Part shown: positions 44,301-57,119 of the stretch, piece after piece
How positions within the stretch are numbered: position 1 is the stretch's first letter
How the letters are laid out: each line of letters opens with the position of its first letter
DNA from: Azorinus chamasolen
Lineage: Eukaryota; Mollusca; Bivalvia; Cardiida; Solecurtidae
Direction: 5' to 3'
Assembly: GCA_963576725.1 (NCBI GenBank)
Contig: OY755244.1
Span: forward strand, 30,818,006-30,882,005
DNA: 64,000 nt
Made by a program: the position numbers and the translations under genes
Notes under the pieces: generated by a model
The model's input: the letters and a program-made list of their open reading frames with translations, nothing else
The model's database searches: none
What the model was told of the DNA's origin: nothing

Positions 44301-47300
44301 TTTTATTTGTCTAGCTTTCTATGATGTTTACAGTATGTTGGTTATTAACCTTTTACCCAAACCAGGTGCCTTTTGATGCCTTTGCAAACAGAGAACTGAT
44401 CCAGATCAGATGAATCTTCTTGGATCCAACTGATCAGGGGCTGATCCATTTGCTTATAGACCCTATATCTGATTCTGTACTATTTGTAATACAGTAAAAT
44501 CCCTCTAATGCGACCACCAAAAATGGGCATAATTCTGAGTGACAGAGGCAGGTGGTTGCTTAATGCAGGACGAAAGTTATGCAGAAAGCTCCTATAGGAG
44601 CCTTCTGCATAACTTTCGTACTGCATTAAGCAAACACCTGCTTTAAACGACGTCAGTGGCTGATTATTAAGTGGTCGTATTAGCGGGGTTTTACTGTAGT
44701 TATATGGTTGCTTGTTTCTATAACAATAAGCAACAGATAAACATGCGTACTCAAGTACTAAAATCGTCCTTCTCCACCAAACCCTATGATATGACCACTC
44801 TTTAGAATCATCTCTTCGAGACATTTCTAAAGAGTAGCCACAACTTAGGGTTTAGTGGATAAATAAAGAAGTTATTCTTGAAAATGTTTAATTTACTCTG
44901 ACATCTTATCTTGACCTCTGGGTAAAGGGTTAGATGATAACAAAGCTGCTGCTATGGTACGAATTTTCTGACTGTGAATTTACAAATTTGAAATTTGGAT
45001 GCAAGAACACTGATGCCCATAATTCTTAACTTTTAACTTGATGAATATTCATGTTAGACTGCCTACCTTTGGGTATTAATTGATTTAATGTTTTCTTTAA
45101 ATTATCAAATAAGAACATCTATTGGGGGTGGCAAACAAGAATCAGATCTGTGACAAAGAAGCAAACACAATGGACCCTATAGAATTGTCTGATCTAGGTC
45201 TACACTACTTGTACAGGCATCAATAAGCAATATGATCAAGCAGAGGTTTAAAGTTGTTAACACTTTCTCTCATAAATATTCATGTAGAAATAATGAAATC
45301 ATAGATATTAATACTTGATTTTTTATAATGGCATATAACTACATGCGTTTTTTGACAAAGGCAGAAGTGTAGAATCAGATTTTAGATACAGTAAAACCCC
45401 TCTAATGCGACCACCAAAATGGGCATAATTCTGGGTGACAGAGGCAGGTGGTAGCTTAATGCAGGACGAAAGTTATGCAGAAAGCTCCTATGCAGAAAGC
45501 TCCTATAGGAGCTTTCTGCATAACTTTCATCCTGCATTAAGCAACCACCTGCTTTAATGAACCCTTTTTTTTGCTTTCTAAAATGCCTACAATGTTCTAC
45601 CTTCCACATTTCTTTATAACTATTTTATTAAAAAATGAATATTCAGTAGGTATTGAAATTTGGAATAAACATACATGTAGAACAGGGAAAGGGTTAAACG
45701 ACGCCATTGGCTGTTTATTAAGTGGTCGCATTAGCGGGGTTTTACTGTATTGTATATAAGCACATGTATGAAGGGTAGTTTGGCATTGGTAGAAACAGTA
45801 TAGTCCGATCTATCATAATTTCATGAGCAAACAGAGCAGACCATGATCAGAAGGTTCTTACTCTTTCCCTCATATAACACTTTTTCATGCCTTTGCAAAT
45901 AAAGTAAGACCCAGATAGCTTCTATAGGAGCCATATAATCAGGGTCTGCTCTTTTTGCTTAAAATTTAGTAACAGATCTGACTCAACAGTTTCTACCAAT
46001 ACAAAACCATTCTGTGTATATATGCTAATATAAAATCAAGCCAGTAAATTATCATGATGTCATTATTTCTTACATAAATATTAAACAGGGAAAGGATTAA
46101 ATGTATGAGTCCATGGTCAGAAAATTCATATGATAAATGTTAAATAGGGAGGTAAATAAAGGGATGTAATGTGTAATGGCATTGTGTTTAAGATTTTTCT
46201 TTAGGTTGGAAGTGGTAGATTTACTACATGTCCTTGATACGTTTGAATGTTTTGGCATGGTTAACTCATTTACAAAACAGTCATTTTGTTTTTTGCAATG
46301 GGACTAGTATCAATAGCTATTTAGTCTGACATTATCTTTAGTAGTTTTATGCGTAGTAGAATTCTTTTTAACGTACAATGGGTTCTTTGGAAAATGTATG
46401 AATCCAAGCTATTTGACACTATTTTAAAGTGAAAATGAAACCTTATTTAGAATTAATCATTTGAATGCTGGACATTGAAATTGGAGTAATCCTTCATTGT
46501 TTAATGATAGAATCTTTATAGTAAGAAATGGTATAAGTAAACCCCCGCAAACAATGTTTGAGAGGGGGTATATAGGAGTCAGTGTGTTGGTTGGTCGGTT
46601 GGTCTGTCTGTCTGTCTGCCTGTCCATCTGTCCTTGGCAAAAATCCTGGTCAAGGCACCAAAATATTTTTAAATCTGGTCATGGAACCAAAATGTTTGAT
46701 TTGCAATCAAGGTAGCTGAGCGGGAGTATTCCATCACGTTTATTGATAGTTCTAATTTGCAAGAGGATTTTGAATGACAGACAGTACATTCCCTGATAGG
46801 CGGACTCCTAGGAACTCACTGATCTAGGGCTATGCTGTTTGCACATGTGTAAATTGGTCTTTATCAAATTAAGGGTTAAAGGACAAGCCTGTAGATAAGG
46901 GACATATTTGGTAACTCTATTGGAAATATTTTCAGTATTTTCTGCCAAACCCTAACCCCTTTGTTCTTCATAGAATTACCTGGATCTGTTTTTATGATTA
47001 CCAAGCAGGTAGTTTTGGCTGAGAAATAAAACATTTTGACTGAACAATACACTTCTTGTCTGCAGCTTTGACAGGAGAATGTTTACTCATGGTATCTACA
47101 AAGTACTAAGCATTTTACACCAAACCCAATGTTGTAATCCCTCTTAATAATTTAAACATTTTCAAGAACAACTCCTTTATTTCTCCACCAAACCCTATGT
47201 TGTGAACACTCTTTAGACTTCTAAAGAGTGGTCACATCCTAGGGTTAGGTGAAGCAATGATGATTTAGTATCTGAATATGCACATTTATCTGTTGATATG

Positions 47301-50300
47301 CCTCTTTAGAATTGTCTCAGATTCTAAAGAGTGGTCACAGCCTAGGGTTAGGTGAAGCAATGATGATTTAGTATCTTAGTATGCACATTTATCTGTTGAT
47401 ATGCCTCTTTAGAATTGTCTCAGATTCTAAAGAGTGGTCACAACATAGGAAACCAACAAAAATCTTGTCTTTGCTTCTGAAATGTTAAAATGTTTGAGTC
47501 AACCGCAAGCTATTGTCTGACCAAGTTGTATGTGTGTATGTTATGTGAGCATGTTTATTTTAACAATGTACAGTAAAACCTCTATAATCAAGCTCTAATT
47601 CTGGCTCCCTAAGATCAGTGTTAGTTCAACTCAGAATGAAACAAATGTAGGAAGTTCAGATAGTAGTTTTCTGCATTGCTGTTTTCTGCATTGAGCACTC
47701 AATGGTGCTCCAAAAGACTCTCAAGCTTGTAGTTTAACCCTTTCCTTTAACATGTTTTCACACATTTGCAGACAGAGTAGACCTCGATCAGATGACTTCC
47801 ATAGGAGCCGTCTGATCAGGGTCTGTTTCTTTACTTTCTAATATGGCTATAATGTCACCCCTTCCATACTTCATTATAACTATTTTGTCCATGAATATTC
47901 AGTAGGTATTGAAATTTGTAGTAAACATAGAACAGGGAACCAGGGTTAAGTGGTTGCTATAGAGAGGTTCTTTTGTTATGCATTCTACCTTAAATGAATG
48001 TCATTTGTCATTTATGTGCTATTTTCCCTTTCCAGTTTCATCAATCCTACTTTTTTGTTAATCCAGATATAAATTAGCTTGTTTGTTTTTAATAACCCAG
48101 TACTTAATATGTTATTTTTATTTGAATGTGAGAAACAACGTCTTCCCCCACCTGTAATTAGCTGGATGTTGCTATATGACTGAAGTACAGTATATCTCCT
48201 GTAAACCTTTTGTTCAAATTAGTATAAATTTCAGTTTTTAAAATACAAATACAAATACAAATTTTATTTATAGTCGGATGACATTTAACAAATAACTTAA
48301 GCTATGTATAGCTTTTAACGACTCATGTATAGCTTTTGACCGACTCGTTTTTCAGACAGATTGCAGCATAATGCAATGTGAAAATCATGCAGAAAGCTGC
48401 CTATTGAGCTTTCTGCATGACTTTCACCCTGCATTAAGCAGTCATCTGTCTAAAAAGATCTAAATTCTTCTTTGCTAAAATTTCAGCTTAGAGGACCTTT
48501 ACTGTACTGTTAACCCTTCCTCCTCCATAAATACGCCTTTCTATGCCTCTGTAATAGTCACTTCTTGAAACCATTGTGATGAAAAGAGCATTTGCTCCAT
48601 AGGAGCAAATGCTCTATTTATCACAATGGTTTCAATACTACACAATTCTAACATTTTCCTTTTCTCTAATAAATGCTCAGACCTTTTCAGTAGATTTATT
48701 CAAAGAGGTTCGGTCAAAATATAACCTATGAGGGAATGGGTTAAAGCAACAAAAAATCCGATACAAACAAACAATCATTCCATTTTGAAAATTCAGGATT
48801 CAAAAGCTTAATAAAACATCACTGTAACTTCAGGTAGGGCAGGAGAACTGGGGAATAGATTCACCAACACATGCTATGAAGCAAGAGTCAAACTGGCTGC
48901 AGTACGTCAAGCTCAAGCCCGAGAGAAATGCCACCCAGGAAAAAATCTGGACCAAACTGAGACAGATCAGCAATGTGGATGAGATATTGCGAATGCAGGC
49001 TCATTTTCTTCATGTTAACGAGGCAGAGGTTAGAGCTGAAGTTTTACTTTCTATTTATCTATACATTGATTTGAGTATTATCTACTGCAAAATTAATACA
49101 ACTTCAATAAATACAATAAAAACTTGTTCTAACCCTTTCCTCCATTGATACGCCTAAATTCTACAATTCTGCACAAGTCACTTTTTGAAACCATTGTGAT
49201 AAATAGAGCATTTGCTCCATAGGAGCAAATGCTCTATTTATCACAATGGTTTCAAAACTACACAATTCTAAAATTTTCTTTTTATCTAGTAAATGCTTTT
49301 TTCGGTAGATTTATTCAAAAGGCTGTAGCTGAAAATGGCCTATGAAAGTATGGGTTAAGTCAGCACTCTCTGAAACAAAAGTTTGTTTTGACAAATATTC
49401 AGGATAATTGTGGTTGAGAGCTAAAAGTCCTGGTTTATTTGCAGCATGTACAAGGCATACTACAGGAGCATGCCACCGCTGTCCGTAACCCTGTGTCAGT
49501 CAAACCTGTCCGAGTGACAACCAACCATGATGCCAATAACATGAATACCATACAGGTGTGGAGGAAAATCTACTGCAACCCTGACCTCTACACAGAGTAA
49601 GTGTACATTTGTATGTTGATCTGAAAACCTAGGATCTCACTCAAGATCCAAGGTAGTCACAACATAGGGTTTGGTGGAGAAAGGATGATTTTAGTATTTG
49701 AGTATGCACCTGTATCTGTTGCTTAGCTACTTCATGTTCATTTAGTCAATAATTGTCAACAAGAAAACAAATATTTTCCCTACTCAGCTGTTTGATCAGT
49801 GAAGGCAATTCTTATAGCTGACGGTTTTCATGAATGTCAAACCCTCTGTAGCCATTAATGATAAAGTGGCATCTACATTACAGGCTGAAATTAGGGATAC
49901 AGAAAGAGAATTCAAATGCTTAACCCTTTCCTCCATAAATATGCCTTTCTATGCCTCTGTAAAAGTCACCTGTTGAAACCATTGTGATAAATAGAGCATT
50001 TGCTCCTATAGGAGCAAATGCTCTATTTATAACAATGGTTTCAAACTACAAAATTCTAAAATTTTCCTTTTCTGTAGTTAATGCTCCTTTTGGGTAGATT
50101 TATTCAAAGTGGTTGGATCTAAAAACAGCCTATGGAGGAATGGGTTAACCCTTTCCCTCATACTAGTGCCTTTTCATGCCTTTGCAAACAAAGTAAACCC
50201 AGATCAGATGACTCCTGCATGGTCTACTCTGTGTATACAATTATAATTGGATTGACTCTATAGTTACTATCAGCACCAAAAGGTCCTGTGTACATAATTA

Positions 50301-53300
50301 TGCTGTTATAAAAAATCAGCTAATAAATATCCTTGATCTTATTTTTTCTTACATGAATATTCATCAGGGATAGGGTTAAACTTTGAAATTGAGAAAGTTG
50401 CTTCAACACATATAGAAATTACAATACAATATAGAAATCAAAACTACAATACATCAACCTATAACATACATGTAGTAGATCTAATTGTTTTCGCAAGAAA
50501 GTACTTGCTGCTTCTGTTTTGGTCCAAACTGTTTGCAAAGCTAATCAGGAATCCATTGCATTGCTCTATACCTCATAGATAGGCCTTTTGACACCCTTGC
50601 AAACAGAGTAAACCCAGATCAGATGGCTTCTGTAGGACCAGGCTCTGCTTTGTTCGCTTATGAAACAATATAGATTCCACAATTTCTGACATGGAAAAAT
50701 GGTTCATATGCTATTCAAATTTTAACTAATTAATATTCATAAATTCATTATTTTCTTTCATGAATATTCATGAGGTAATGCATAAAGAGTTAATCCATTT
50801 TAACCTGTTATTCTTATTGAGCTTATGGAATTACAGTAGAACCTGTCTTAAGCAGTCATCTAAAAGAGGTCTAATTATGGGTCTTTAAGGCAGGTGGTAG
50901 CTTAATGTCTATGTTCAATAGATGAATGGTCACTTGAGACAGGTTCTACTATATCGTTTGAAAGAGTGTTTCTTCAAGAATATTCTGACGATAAGGTCTT
51001 AGGAAAATTACTTATGAAGAAAATAGTGCAGGCCCTGATTGAAGAGCTCCTGTACGAGTAGGAGCCCTCTGGTCTGGGTCTACATTGTTTGCATGTGTTC
51101 TTTTTTTTTTTTTTAAAACACATTAGGCATTAATGGATAAATCACCATGTTGTATTTAACTTCACAGAGGTGAAGAGGAGGATTCAGTTACAGCAGCAGA
51201 CTTTGATGAGCGAGATATTGAAAATGTGAATTTTAACAACAAGTCCAGATCCAGCAGTGCCAGAAAGAGACGAGAGAGTTATGATTACATCAACACAGTC
51301 CAAATGCTCGGTAAGATTTCAATAAACTGTTACACCATTCCCCCTTTTTACTTGAGGAACTCCCTGTATCTGACTAGAAATCAGGCATCTACAATTTTTC
51401 ATTGGATGCCAAGCCGTAACAGGATAACTGGTGAAAAGATTGTTGCCCAACTGGGACTTGAACCCAGGACCTCTAACCAGCTCTCTAACCACTGAGCTAC
51501 CAAGCCACATGATCTGGGATTTATTGGTTTCCAACCAATTACCTGTATTGGGCTCAACTCAACCCTGTTACACTCTTAACCCATTCCCTTATACTGATGC
51601 CTTTTGATGCCTCTGTCAAAGTCATTTTTGAAACCATTGTGATAAAACGAGCATTTGCTCCATAGGAGCAAATGCTTTATTTATCACATTGGTTTCAAAA
51701 CCATACAATTGTTCATTTTTCTTCTGTAAATGCTCCTTTAGGTAGATTTATTCAAATAAGTTGGGTCTGAAAATAGCCTAATAGGGAATGGGTTAAAGAA
51801 TAAACAAGGATTTCTTTGCAAGCAGTTGGATGCTGGACCCTTTTCTTAACCCTTTCCCTGTAATTATCGCCTTTTCACATACATGTATTTGCAAACAGAG
51901 AGGACACAGATCAGATGACTCCTATAGGAGCCATCTGATCAGGGTCTGCTCTGTCTGCTTGTGAGATGATATAGATCTAATTTTACAGTTTTTGTCAAAG
52001 CAGAAATTTCCACTGAAAAGTTAACACCATAAAAATTCAGCAAATAAATAATCATGATGTCATTATTTCTTACATGAATATTGAATAGGGAAAGGGTTAA
52101 TGAATATAATTCATGTAATAAACAGTGATGTAATAAATGTCTATTGGATGACTTTTTATAATGGTATAGGAACACAGGATATGTGGTTATGGTAGAACCT
52201 GTACAATTCCATAAGCAAATAGAGCAGACTCTTATCAGACAACTGTAGGAGCTGTATGATCTGGGTCTATTCTGTTTGCAAAGATGTTTACAGACGGGAT
52301 TACAGAGTTAACCCTTTCCTTCATATAAATGCCTTTTTCATGCATTTGCAAAAAGAGTAGACCCAGGTCTGGCAGGTCAGGGTCTCCTCTATTTGCTAGT
52401 GGAATTTGATTGATCTATTCCTTTACTTTCTAATAAAGCTACAAAATGCCTCCTTCCACATTTCATTATTGCTATTTTGTCCATGAATATTCAGCATTCA
52501 GGTATTGAAATTCAGCATAAACATAGAACAGGGAAAGGGATAAACGTCAATTTATTGTCATCTTCTAAAAATGTTACCTGCTACAATGCTCACTTGCAAA
52601 TAATTTTCCTTCAAAACTACAATTGTAGTATCAAGGCAATTGGGATTTTGGTGAGATCAGATCTGGATCTAAACTGTTTGCATAGGTTGATGTGAGCTTG
52701 TCACTGGCAAGCAAACAAATGAAAATATTATCGTTTTTTACAGGTCTTGATGAAGGGGAACAGAGCCACAATGACCCTGCCACAGTCCAAGGGGCCTATC
52801 TCTCCTTCCTTCATTTACGGCATCTTAGGCTTAGGGATCTGCAGAGAACAGTGAGTACACTCAACCCTTTTGAATATTCCTTTACCTAATGAATATTCAT
52901 GTAAGAAAAAATGAATGCATGAATATTGATTAGCTGAATATTTTACCAAGGCAAAAACTTTAAACTTTAGTTTCACAGCGTTGTTTTTATATGCTGTCGG
53001 TGTGTAACAGACAAGGAACAGTTTTATGAAGGTGGTGTATATACATGTATGTGTGAGCGTGCACTTCTTTTATGTTTCTGGTGTTGCTGTGGACTTTCAT
53101 GCATCAACTTCTTACTTCCTGTCTGACTTCTGTTCTGTTTTAGAACTGAATCTATATTATTTCATAAGCAAACAAAGCAGGCCCTGCATCAGATGGTTCC
53201 TACAGGAGCCATCTGATCTGGGTTTACTCTATTTGCAAACATATCAAAAGGCTTCTGTCTCTATCAGGCAAAGTGATAATGTAAAAATGGTTGTCAGTTT

Positions 53301-56300
53301 CTAAACTTTCAATAGCAATATTATTAAACTTTTCTGCTTCTAGAAGAAAAAAATTAGCCCAGCTGTATGAAAATCAACCTTTAGGCTTTTCAGATAGTGT
53401 ATACTATTACCGGATCAGCATCCAGACTTAAAATGCAGCCTCTGATCAGGTTCTACACTGATGGCCATCCATCAGACCCTTTTTGCTAGCATTTGTGGTG
53501 TCAGATTTTAAACACAGTGACCAATCCAGGTTTTGCTCAATTTGAAAACATGATGTACAAGCTACATTCATTTATGGTGTTCTTTAACATTTTGGAAAAA
53601 ATTAAATCATCACAGAATACTTCTATCAAAGTTTGGATACTTTCCGTAGTTCTTTTTCATCTTAAGTTGAGGTGATGTAAGACAAACTGTGCTTGTTCTA
53701 TTTCATTGTTTAACATTAGTGTGCTAATCCATAGAGAGAACCCTCACTATTAATGATGCAGGTCTCACACAAGTTGATGTAACACAAAATGTTCTTGTTC
53801 TGTTTCAGTGTGTTAGTGTGCTGAACTACTTTAGATCTGTAGAGAGAACCCTTACTATTAATGACGCAGGGCTCACACAAGTGGATGCTGATTTCAAACA
53901 AACTAGGTAAATAAACTACTACCTGATAGAGATGCCTTTTTATGCCTTTGTAAGCAAGGTAAACCCAGATCAGATGGCTTCTGTTGGAACGGTCTGATCA
54001 AGGTTTGCTGTGTTTGCTTATGGAACATTTATTGGATGCTGATTTCAAAGAAACTGGGTAAATAAACAGCTTCCTCATAGAGAATCCTTTCCACACCTTT
54101 GCAAACAGATTAGATCCAGATCAGATGGCGCCTGTAGGAGATGTCTGATCAGAATCTGCTGTTTGTTTATCAAATGATATAGATCTTATTCTGCAGTTTC
54201 TGCCATGTTATAATCAAAGCGTTGTAGACGCTGCAGTATTCTTTGCATGGTATCAATCTGATATCGAATAAGTTCGCTTTGGCATGGAATTGCGTATCTA
54301 TATAACGGAAGGCATTAACACTCTATCCAGTTGATGATACAGTTGCAGCTGACACTTCAGCCATTTCCCACTATGCATATGATGACACTGGCCACTCGCA
54401 GTTATGGGCGTGATTACATTAATCGCTTGCATAAGGTCATCCGACTCGCGCTTCTTTATTCATTGAGTATTTTCATTCATGTTATGATCACATGATTTCT
54501 TCATGTGACTGATATGTGTATATCTGTGCGCCCTTCTTACACATTGCTATATTTTGTCGGTTTTGTTGATTTTTACACATACTAAGCCGAAGCTTATGTT
54601 ACGAGGCATTTTCATGTCAGATATAGTATACCACGATTGGTTCCGGATGCCACTTTATTAAACACCCTTTGTATCCATCGAATGCAGGTCTGACAGTAAA
54701 TTGCACTATTTTGTCAGGCCGGCGAGGGTATCATGGGTTAGGCTGTGGAATGCCACCTTTGTATTCTATTGCTTCGCAAAGAATACAAAAATCCCTTGTT
54801 CATATACTTTTATATTTTATGTTATATATTTAGCTAATGAATATTCATGATTTCTTACATTCACCAGATAAAGGGTAAAGCAAATATTGCTACATACTAC
54901 AAGTAATATTCATACTTTGAAACTTGGTTTAACCCTACACTCCATAAATAAGCCTTTATATGTCTTTACAAACAGAGTTGACCCAGATCAGATGGCTCTT
55001 ATGGGAGCTGTCTGATCAGGGTCTGCTCTGTTTCTACAGTCTTAGTCTATGCCTTGGAAAAACTTCTTGTTATAAGAATTAATCTAATTAATATTCATGA
55101 TATTGTTATTTCTTACATGAATATTCATGGAGTAAAGGGTTAAAACTTTGCCTATCATTGTTATTCTGCTTAGCAAATGTTCATCATGTGAAAATCAGGT
55201 TACCGGAAGTATTGGGATAACAAGTCTCCCCTAGAAATGGGGTTACCCGAAGTATTGGGATAACAAGTCTCCCCTAGAAATGGGGTTATCCGAAGTATTG
55301 GGACACCAAGTCTCCCCTCGAAATGGGTTACCCAAAGTATTGGAACACCAAGTCTCCCCTCGAAATGGGTTACCCGAAGTATTGGGACACCTAGTCTCCC
55401 CTCGAAATGGATTACCCAAAGTATTGGGACACCAAGTCTCCCTTCGAAATGGGTTACCTGAAGTATTCAGACACCAAGTCTCCCCTTGAAATGGATTTAC
55501 AAAGCTAAATATGTCAGTTTGGAACCTTTGGATATAGAGGATCTGTTGCGAGTTGTCTTTTAAGATCACATGTTCCTAAACAAGCCTTCTAAAATGTTAT
55601 TAAGCGAGCCTTTGGCGAGCTTAATAACATTTTCTTGATGAGTTTAGGATCATGTGATCTTAAAAGACAACGAGCATCAGATTCTTTTTCTCACATAACC
55701 AAACAGTGTAGATCTAGATCTATTTTTGCCCTTTTAATTACATGTAAACATCGGTGTTCCCCCAGTTTGACGTCATATATGACGTATGATGTCATATATA
55801 TTCTAAAGTGATCTTTTACGTGTTACTGATAAGAAAATCTTAACCCGTTCTTCTAACCCGGAGATAAGGGAAGTTATGTGAGAAAAATTAGACTGACATT
55901 GCAGCAATATTGTAGACTCAAACAAACTTCTCCCTCAGGAGCAGTTGATCTGTGTGTGCACTATTAGCCTAAGTTTGTCAGAATACCTAAAATGATTAGA
56001 ATATTTTGTATTCAGTATGTTATAGATAAACATTTGAACTTTGTATCCAGTTAAAACCAAAGTGATGATCTTTTCAAATTGTTATATTCTTATAATATTC
56101 TTAATGTTGAAGATATAAAAGGTAATATCTTTGTGAATTTAAATAGGAAACATATGTTGCTTATATAAAATGGTTTTAAGTTTATAAGTTTTCTTTTGCA
56201 GTCCTCAGAATCACCGCACTGCCACAGAGACGGAGGGAACAGTTGGAGGTGGTGGAGGTCTGGCATCACATGCCTACCTACATAACACACCAGCAGACTT

Positions 56301-57087
56301 CAAGTATGTCCTCTTACATTTTCTTCTTTCAATATGCAAATCTGGTTATTTCAGACTGCGACTTTCAATGTTTCATGTCTTAGAGTATAGACATTTTTCA
56401 GAAATGCCATTGACATTTTCGTTCATCAATGTTCATGTCAGAAATATTGACATCATGTATATTTATTAGCTGAATTGTTACAATGGTCTATGAACACTGG
56501 AGTTGCTATAGCAGAAGCTGAAGAATCAGTTCTATTTAATCCCTTAAGCAAACAGAGCAGACCCTGATTGGATGGCTTCTACAGGGGCCATCTGAACTGG
56601 GTCTACACTGTTTTCAAAGTTGTGAAAAGCATCAGGTAAATGGTTCAATATTGAAAAAAATGAGTACATTTTATATGTATTATTTACCTGTATTTGAAAA
56701 ACATCCACCTTTATCCCTTAGCTCATAAATAATCATGCAATAATCTGTGACTTTATGAATATTCATTGAATGCATCTTTATAATGGTACATAAACAAGGG
56801 AACGTTTGGCCTACCATAAACATTAGAATCAGTTCTATATAGTTCCGTAAGCAAATACAGCAGATCCTGATCAGATGGCTCTTATAGCAGAAGGTGTCTA
56901 TGAGGTAAAGGTTTAAGTCACATATAATATGATTAGTTTGCTAGAAATTCATTATCAGAAATTATAATCATGTTCTTTGTCAACATAACCTCTGTAGTCA
57001 AAGTAATCATTATCTTGACTTGCATATTCATCATCACTGTTACTCCATTATCACCAATGTAATTGTCAATAATAATGATACATTATT

Positions 57088-57119
<32 letters not shown>

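Noticed and set aside
51442..51508. Minus-strand tRNA gene
   Set aside because: Same reasoning: degenerate tRNA head with SINE body in an intron.
55243..55569. Open frame on the minus strand with a 14-residue repeat (NPFRGETWCPNT pattern), and a plus-strand frame over the same region
   Set aside because: A 42-bp repeat unit without stops keeps any frame open; it lies inside an intron, drifts in unit length and has no start context or splice support.
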